A DNA stretch of 10,801 bases from an uncultured Flavobacteriaceae bacterium. Its GTDB lineage: Bacteria; Bacteroidota; Bacteroidia; Flavobacteriales; Flavobacteriaceae. Both the position numbers and the translations under genes were made by a program. The stretch is from positions 1 through 10,801 of the forward strand of contig CAJWAY010000037.1 in assembly GCA_913020685.1 (NCBI GenBank), read 5' to 3'. This document shows positions 6,386 to 10,801 of this stretch, piece by piece. The notes beneath the pieces were generated by a model. It saw nothing but the letters and a program-made list of their open reading frames with translations, was not told the DNA's origin and did not search any database. The first letter of the stretch is position 1. The number at the start of each line of letters is the position of its first letter.

Positions 6386-7714
6386 TTATTTAAATCCTTG
6401 AAGCATCTGCATCATTTGCTTTCCCTTTCCTCCCTGCATCATTTTCATCATTTTACTCATCTGACCAAATTGTTTAATGAGCTGATTAACCTCATTAATG
6501 TCCCTTCCAGAACCCCTAGCAATTCTGTTTTTTCTACTTTGGTTGAGTAAGTTTGGTTGTGAACGCTCTTTTGGAGTCATTGAACTAATTATGGCCTCAA
6601 TGTGTTTGAAAGATTCATCATCAATTTCTGCATCACCCATCATTTTTCCTGCACCGGGGATCATTCCTATTAGGTCTTTCATATTTCCCATCTTCTTTAC
6701 TTGCTGTATTTGAGAAAGAAAATCATCAAAACCGAATTGGTTTTTGGCGATCTTTTTACTGATTTTTCTGGCTTGCTCCTGATCAAACTGTTCTTGAGCA
6801 CGCTCAACCAAGGAAACAACATCTCCCATGCCCAAGATTCGATCTGCCATTCGCTCTGGATAAAACACATCCAATGCTTCCATTTTCTCCCCCGTACCAA
6901 TAAACTTGATGGGTTTATTGACTACAGATTTGATGGATAAAGCTGCTCCACCTCGAGTATCTCCATCAAGTTTTGTCAGTATAACTCCATCAAAATTAAG
7001 AGTGTCATGAAAAGCTTTGGCAGTATTGACCGCATCCTGACCGGTCATAGCATCCACTACAAAAAGTGTTTGCTGAGGTTTTACCATTTGATGAATGTCT
7101 GAAATTTCCTTCATCAAGACCTCATCGACTGCCAATCGTCCAGCAGTATCAATGATAACCACGTCATTATTGGATTGTTTAGCATTTTTTACGGCCGCTT
7201 GAGCAATCTTTATAGGATTTTTATTTTCATGGTCAAAAAAAACAGGAACATTTATCTGTTCTCCCAAAATAGCCAACTGATCTATGGCAGCCGGTCTATA
7301 AACATCACAAGCAACCAGTAAGGGTTTTTTCTTTTTCTTATTTTTAAGATAAAATGCTAGTTTTCCACTGAAAGTAGTTTTACCAGATCCTTGCAAACCG
7401 GACATTAAGATGATTGAGGGATTTGAAGTTAGCTCCATTTCGGCTGCGCTACTTCCCATTAGTTCGGTCAATTGATCCTTGACGATCTTCACCATTAGCT
7501 GACCAGGCTGAAGACTAGTCAACACTTTTTGACCTATAGCCTTTTCCTTTACTCGATTAGTAAACTCTTTGGCGATTTTATAGTTTACATCCGCATCTAA
7601 TAAAGCTCTTCTGACCTCCTTAAGGGTTTCGGCAACATTGATTTCAGTTATCTTCCCGTGCCCTTTTAGAAGCTTAAAAGCAGTATCCAGTTTATTACTC
7701 AGGTTATCAAACAT
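6386..7714 (-). CDS. ffh: Signal recognition particle GTPase Ffh (SRP54)
   Basis: Ffh binds the SRP RNA and signal sequences of nascent membrane proteins and docks with FtsY at the membrane. The 442-aa protein has the N domain at about 1-95. The G domain carries the P-loop GLQGSGKTT (106-114), DVYRPAA (137-143), DTAGR (189-193) and TKLDGDTRGG (247-256). The methionine-rich M domain spans about 325-442. Within it, the RNA-binding SRKNRIARGSG lies at 393-403, and a Met/Gln/Gly-rich tail (MMKMMQGG, MMQML) follows. The start is the ATG at 7712-7714, with a TAnnTTTG box about 20 nt upstream. The gene lies 59 bp downstream of blh and 2 bp upstream of folD on the same strand. Its role in membrane insertion is general; adjacency to the photosystem genes is probably incidental. 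Confidence 0.97.
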   Translation of the reverse strand: MFDNLSNKLDTAFKLLKGHGKITEINVAETLKEVRRALLDADVNYKIAKEFTNRVKEKAIGQKVLTSLQPGQLMVKIVKDQLTELMGSSAAEMELTSNPSIILMSGLQGSGKTTFSGKLAFYLKNKKKKKPLLVACDVYRPAAIDQLAILGEQINVPVFFDHENKNPIKIAQAAVKNAKQSNNDVVIIDTAGRLAVDEVLMKEISDIHQMVKPQQTLFVVDAMTGQDAVNTAKAFHDTLNFDGVILTKLDGDTRGGAALSIKSVVNKPIKFIGTGEKMEALDVFYPERMADRILGMGDVVSLVERAQEQFDQEQARKISKKIAKNQFGFDDFLSQIQQVKKMGNMKDLIGMIPGAGKMMGDAEIDDESFKHIEAIISSMTPKERSQPNLLNQSRKNRIARGSGRDINEVNQLIKQFGQMSKMMKMMQGGKGKQMMQMLQGFK

Positions 7715-7733
7715 AGGTCTGATTTTATGGAAA

Positions 7734-7741
7734 CAAATTTA
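7734..7741 (-). promoter_or_regulatory. Bacteroidota -7 box TAAATTTG before ffh
   Basis: The minus strand reads TAAATTTG, an exact TAnnTTTG match, 19 nt before the ffh ATG in the 59-bp gap after blh. It predicts a leader of about 15 nt and a separate ffh-folD transcript. No terminator separates it from blh, so read-through is also possible. No -33 TTG is seen at standard spacing. Confidence 0.5.
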
Positions 7742-7773
7742 CTGTTTTCAATCATATTTAAAACTCATAACAT

Positions 7774-8658
7774 TCATCCATTTTTGTTTTTCATAATAAA
7801 AATCACAATGGTATGCGGAAAAGTTATTGCAGCCAAAAATGAAAAAAATAAAGGCATAAAATAATTTGATTCGAAATCTACGTAATGGTAAACCAAATAT
7901 AAAGAGATAAGAGAGGCCAACCAATAAATCATAGAATGTCTAAAATAAATTAAAAAAGATTTAAAGTTCATTTTTCCGTATAAGAATTCTAGTTGATTTA
8001 ACAAGGAGGGAAAGCTATGCCACACCACAAAGTAGAATGCAAAAGCAAACCATAATGAACCAACATAAAAAATACCGGACAAAAGTAAAAGCAATAGACA
8101 CTCTCTTAAAAGGTGGTTTCTAGAAGATAATTTTAATGACATTAATATCAATAAAACAACTCCTAAAATTATCGATGTGTAAAGAAAGAAAGAAAAAGGC
8201 AATGATTGCCCAGATATCATTTGGATTACTTCGACGACTGACTCGTATTGAAGGGTAAACATCAAAAAGAATATAAATGCTCCATATAATGTATAAAAAA
8301 TAACACTGGCTAACGAAATAGACAAACTATCTTCCCAATGCTCTTCACCAAAGTGATAACTACTAAAAAGCACAAAAATGACCAATGCTAGTCTAGGAAG
8401 GGTAAAAAAGAAGACCGCACTCAATAAAACTACCAATACATAAATCACAATAGACTTAAAAAAAAGGTTTTTTAATTTTCCTCTATAACTTTTTGTAATT
8501 ATTTTAATGTCATTTGCTCCATGCAAAATCCCTAAGGTCAGAACCCCAAAACCTGAGATAAAATCAACAAAACTTACTGATAATAAGGGTATTAAGATAA
8601 TGAATACAAAAGTAATCGAAATGGCAATTTGGTAATTTTTAGTTACTTTAAATATCAT
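7774..8658 (-). CDS. blh: Brp/Blh-family beta-carotene 15,15'-dioxygenase
   Basis: Blh is an integral-membrane, iron-dependent oxygenase that splits beta-carotene into two retinals, the chromophore of the neighbouring rhodopsin. The 294-aa protein is almost entirely hydrophobic, with about eight helices. It carries the family's spaced histidines: H46 in GILHGANDI, H102 in SSYHFGEEHW, H214 in VVWHSFPSLLNQ and H282 in TFPHTIVI. In the biochemically studied marine Blh, four histidines were reported as iron ligands, two of them three residues apart, as I recall. Here the corresponding spot after H214 is S218, a pattern I associate with Bacteroidota members. The gene diverges from the rhodopsin gene across 94 bp. 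No carotenoid-synthesis genes are in the window. The family call is firm because motifs and context agree; activity is inferred. Confidence 0.93.
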   Translation of the reverse strand: MIFKVTKNYQIAISITFVFIILIPLLSVSFVDFISGFGVLTLGILHGANDIKIITKSYRGKLKNLFFKSIVIYVLVVLLSAVFFFTLPRLALVIFVLFSSYHFGEEHWEDSLSISLASVIFYTLYGAFIFFLMFTLQYESVVEVIQMISGQSLPFSFFLYTSIILGVVLLILMSLKLSSRNHLLRECLLLLLLSGIFYVGSLWFAFAFYFVVWHSFPSLLNQLEFLYGKMNFKSFLIYFRHSMIYWLASLISLYLVYHYVDFESNYFMPLFFSFLAAITFPHTIVIFIMKNKNG

Positions 8659-8675
8659 TTTGATAAATTTTTTCG

Positions 8676-8683
8676 TAAAAATA
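8676..8683 (-). promoter_or_regulatory. Possible blh promoter box TATTTTTA
   Basis: The minus strand reads TATTTTTA, one base from TAnnTTTG (final A instead of G), 17 nt before the blh ATG. A TTG lies 12 nt upstream, closer than the usual -33 spacing. This is the best candidate in the intergenic region, but the DNA is so AT-rich that a chance match is likely enough to keep confidence low. Confidence 0.28.
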
Positions 8684-8715
8684 TCACTTAAATAGCAAGT
8701 AAGTTTAATTTTTTC

Positions 8716-8723
8716 TATATTTA
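8716..8723 (+). promoter_or_regulatory. Possible proteorhodopsin promoter box TATATTTA
   Basis: TATATTTA on the plus strand is one base from the TAnnTTTG consensus and lies 29 nt before the rhodopsin ATG. The predicted leader would be about 25 nt and include the purely A/T run at 8731-8752. That run has A at -3, -12 and -13, the kind of leader that favours translation in Bacteroidota, which lack Shine-Dalgarno sites. No -33 TTG is visible. Confidence 0.35.
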
Positions 8724-8752
8724 CCTAAACAAAATAAATAATTAATTTAATT

Positions 8753-9478
8753 ATGGAAAATCTTTTTAATTTATCTGCTGTGGCCCCTGCAATGGCTACA
8801 GACGATTATGTAGGGTTCACTTTTTTTGTGGGATGTATGGCAATGATGGCAGCATCAGCGTTTTTCTTCCTATCTATGAACTCTTTTGACAGCAAATGGA
8901 GAACCTCCATTCTGGTTTCAGGTTTAATTACCTTCATAGCTGCAGTTCACTACTGGTACATGAGAGACTATTGGGCAACCAATGCAACCTCGCCAACATT
9001 CTTCCGTTACGTAGATTGGGTGTTGACAGTACCACTAATGTGTGTGGAATTTTACCTTATTCTTAAAGCTGCTGGAGCCACAAAATCATTAATGTGGAAA
9101 TTGATCTTTCTCTCTGTAATTATGCTTGTAACTGGTTACTTTGGAGAAGCAGTACACACAACTGGAAATGGTCCTGCACTTTGGGGTCTTGTTTCTGGTT
9201 TGGCTTATTTTGCAATAGTTTTTGAAATTTGGAGAGGTGGAGCTGCCAAGCTAGCTGAAGCTGCTGGTGGTGCTGTTCTTTCTGCTCACAAAACTCTTTT
9301 AAAATTTGTATTTATTGGATGGGCAATCTATCCAATCGGATACATGGCAGGTACTGAGGGATGGTACAGTGGAATATTTGGTGGACTCCCCATGGACGTT
9401 ATTTACAACGTTGGTGACGCTATCAATAAAATTGGATTTGGTTTAGTTGTATATAACTTAGCTGTTAGTTCAAAGTAA
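8753..9478 (+). CDS. Proteorhodopsin, light-driven proton pump, methionine-tuned, with antenna-type glycine
   Basis: A seven-helix retinal protein of 241 aa in the inner membrane that exports protons in light. Helix C contains FRYVDWVLTVPLMCVEF, giving proton acceptor D88, T92 and donor E99: the DTE triad of proton pumps, not the NDQ of sodium or NTQ of chloride pumps. The retinal Schiff-base lysine is K226 and the second counterion D222, in helix G (GDAINKIGFG). H66 in helix B matches the acceptor-partner histidine of proteorhodopsin. M96 occupies the position that is Leu in green and Gln in blue proteorhodopsin, so green absorption is expected. G145, in LWG at the start of helix E, aligns without gaps with xanthorhodopsin G156. 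The protein begins close to helix A with no clear cleaved signal peptide. It is divergent from blh, which makes its retinal, and ends in a strong terminator. Confidence 0.97.
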   Translation: MENLFNLSAVAPAMATDDYVGFTFFVGCMAMMAASAFFFLSMNSFDSKWRTSILVSGLITFIAAVHYWYMRDYWATNATSPTFFRYVDWVLTVPLMCVEFYLILKAAGATKSLMWKLIFLSVIMLVTGYFGEAVHTTGNGPALWGLVSGLAYFAIVFEIWRGGAAKLAEAAGGAVLSAHKTLLKFVFIGWAIYPIGYMAGTEGWYSGIFGGLPMDVIYNVGDAINKIGFGLVVYNLAVSSK

Positions 9479-9517
9479 TCTAATCTCATAGGGTAGTAAA
9501 ATCTAACTGCTCTAAAT

Positions 9518-9548
9518 AAAAAATCGCTCCAAGGAGCGATTTTTTTTT
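9518..9548. terminator. Bidirectional intrinsic terminator between proteorhodopsin and argS
   Basis: The inverted repeat ATCGCTCC (9523-9530), AA, GGAGCGAT (9533-9540) forms a GC-rich stem with a tight loop. It is flanked by six A's on the left (9518-9523) and nine T's on the right (9540-9548). It is therefore a rho-independent terminator in both directions: about 40 bp after the rhodopsin stop, and immediately after the argS stop codon (9547-9549), which lies in the T run. It is the only clear intrinsic terminator in the window. Confidence 0.9.
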
Positions 9549-10801
9549 ACATACTATCGGGTAATTCTATTCCCAATAGACCACTGGCAGATTCAATATT
9601 GTTCGCAACTGCTTTGCAGAGCAATAAACGCAATGACTTTAATTTATGGTCATTGGTTCCAATCACGCTGACATTCTGATAAAAAGAATTGAACATTTTG
9701 ACCAGTTCGTATAGATAATTAGCTATAAGAGCAGGGCTGTATTGCTCACCCGCGCTTTTAACCAAAGCTGGATAAGTACTCAAATGTTTAAGGATCTCTT
9801 TTTCCTTGTCAACCAAACTCAAATCCAAGTGGAATACTAACTCCCCTTCTACTTTTTGAACAAGTGATTGAATTCGCGCGTATGTGTATTGAATAAATGG
9901 ACCGGTATTTCCATTAAAATCAACAGAGGCTAAAGGGTCAAATAAGATCCTCTTTTTGGGGTCAACCTTAAGGATAAAATACTTTAAAGCTCCCAGACCA
10001 ATCTTTTGAAAAAGAATAATTCTCTCGTGCTCATCAAGTCCTTCAATTTTTCCATTTTCAGCTGCGATTCTTCGAGCTGTATTTTTCATTTGCTCGATCA
10101 AATCGTCGGCATCAACAACTGTCCCTTCTCGACTTTTCATTTTACCGGAGGGCAAATCAACCATTCCATAACTTAAATGGAATAGAGAATCGGCCCAGGA
10201 ATAACCTAGTTTTTTTAGAACCAAGAACAATACCTTAAAATGATAATCCTGCTCGTTGCCCACCGTGTAGACCATACCCTTAACTAACGGGTAATCGACT
10301 ATTCTTTGATTGGCTGTACCGATATCCTGCGTCATATAGACTGCTGTGCCATCAGATCGTAACAATAATTTTTCGTCTAGACCATCGTCAGTAAGGTCAA
10401 CCCATACAGAACCGTCCTCTTTAGTATAAAAAACACCTTTCTTCAACCCATCTTCTATAATTGATTTGCCCAATAAATATGTTTGACTTTCGTAATAATA
10501 GGAGTCAAAATCTACTCCTAAACTCTTATATGTGGATTCAAAACCGTCATAGACCCATTCATTCATCATTGTCCATAAATTTCGAACATCTTGATCGTTA
10601 TTTTCCCATTTCCGAAGCATCTGTTGGGCCTCTAACAGAAATGGAGCAGATTTCTCTGCTTCTTCCTGAGATTTTCCCCCAGCAACCAAGTCCGATATTT
10701 GCTCACGGTATTTTGTTTCAAACAATACATAGTATTTACCAACCAGCTGATCTCCTTTTAATCCTGAACTTTCGGGGGTTTCTCCCTCACCAAAGTACTG
10801 C
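9547..10801 (-). CDS. argS: Arginyl-tRNA synthetase, C-terminal part (5' end beyond window)
   Basis: ArgRS charges tRNA-Arg with arginine. The frame is open through the right edge and encodes 417 residues, roughly the C-terminal 70% of the enzyme. The codon at 10723-10725 is TTG in the middle of the protein, not a start; upstream residues continue the family sequence. The catalytic domain carries LLRSDGTAVYMTQDIG and the KMSKS-equivalent KMKSREG (fragment residues 220-226), the variant usual in ArgRS. The GNTGPFIQYTYARIQSL segment follows, introducing the all-alpha DALR anticodon-binding domain. The C-terminus, LLGIELPDSM, is the standard family ending. The HIGH motif and the N-terminal tRNA-binding domain must lie outside. 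The gene converges with the rhodopsin gene at a shared terminator. Confidence 0.97.
   Translation of the reverse strand, partial: QYFGEGETPESSGLKGDQLVGKYYVLFETKYREQISDLVAGGKSQEEAEKSAPFLLEAQQMLRKWENNDQDVRNLWTMMNEWVYDGFESTYKSLGVDFDSYYYESQTYLLGKSIIEDGLKKGVFYTKEDGSVWVDLTDDGLDEKLLLRSDGTAVYMTQDIGTANQRIVDYPLVKGMVYTVGNEQDYHFKVLFLVLKKLGYSWADSLFHLSYGMVDLPSGKMKSREGTVVDADDLIEQMKNTARRIAAENGKIEGLDEHERIILFQKIGLGALKYFILKVDPKKRILFDPLASVDFNGNTGPFIQYTYARIQSLVQKVEGELVFHLDLSLVDKEKEILKHLSTYPALVKSAGEQYSPALIANYLYELVKMFNSFYQNVSVIGTNDHKLKSLRLLLCKAVANNIESASGLLGIELPDSM

Noticed and set aside
6697..6940. Open frames on both strands inside ffh (6697-6900 minus, 6701-6940 plus)
   Set aside because: They are overlapped by the conserved Ffh G and M domains, have no recognisable product, and look like out-of-frame shadows.
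8659..8752. Riboswitch or light-regulator operator between blh and rhodopsin
   Set aside because: The stretch is nearly all A/T, with no strong hairpin or clear palindrome; only weak promoter-like boxes can be supported.
10723..10725. TTG at 10725 as the start of a shorter arginyl-tRNA synthetase
   Set aside because: The frame stays open to the window edge and the upstream residues continue the enzyme; the N-terminal catalytic half is simply outside the window.
1..10801. CRISPR array, insertion sequence, tRNA or prophage remnant
   Set aside because: No regularly spaced repeats, transposase-like frames, terminal inverted repeats or tRNA-like cloverleaf segments were seen; gaps between genes are 120 bp or less.

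Overview
The window looks like a piece of a marine, light-harvesting Bacteroidota chromosome (Cytophagales- or Flavobacteriia-like). Evidence: AT-rich DNA; no Shine-Dalgarno sites; repeated TAnnTTTG boxes (the Bacteroidota -7 promoter element) just upstream of starts; the C-terminus of a PorP/SprF-type IX secretion protein; and a proteorhodopsin beside a Brp/Blh retinal-forming enzyme. No mobile element, CRISPR array, rRNA or tRNA was seen. The longest gene-free stretch is about 120 bp.

Layout, left to right. Positions 1-321 (+) hold the C-terminal end of a PorP/SprF-like outer-membrane protein. It converges, with a 4-bp gap, on a minus-strand pair: an FtsX/LolC/E-type ABC permease (2596-1361) followed by a cystathionine beta-synthase/cysteine synthase-type PLP enzyme (1309-326). 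The permease diverges, across only 14 bp and with non-ATG starts on both sides, from a secreted DUF1343/NamZ-type exo-N-acetylmuramidase (2611-3771, +). Next come queE (4524-3892, -), for 7-deazaguanine biosynthesis, and a divergent, unrecognised multi-pass membrane protein (4612-5511, +). The stop codon of the latter overlaps that of folD.

The minus-strand run blh (8658-7774), ffh (7714-6386), folD (6383-5508) lies next and could be partly co-transcribed. A 94-bp divergent promoter region separates blh from the proteorhodopsin gene (8753-9478, +). A strong bidirectional terminator (9518-9548) closes the rhodopsin gene and the convergent argS, whose 5' part lies beyond the right edge.

The coherent system is the photosystem. 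Blh cleaves beta-carotene to retinal. The rhodopsin has every proton-pump residue (D88, T92, E99, K226), a methionine at the green/blue tuning position, and a glycine (G145) in a Leu-Trp-Gly motif matching the carotenoid-antenna fenestration of xanthorhodopsin. The other genes are housekeeping (protein targeting, folate one-carbon metabolism, arginyl-tRNA, queuosine precursor, sulfur amino acids, cell-wall turnover). I see no clearly novel multi-gene system. The best leads are the antenna-type rhodopsin, the compact divergent starts with possible leaderless mRNAs, and the unassigned membrane protein.
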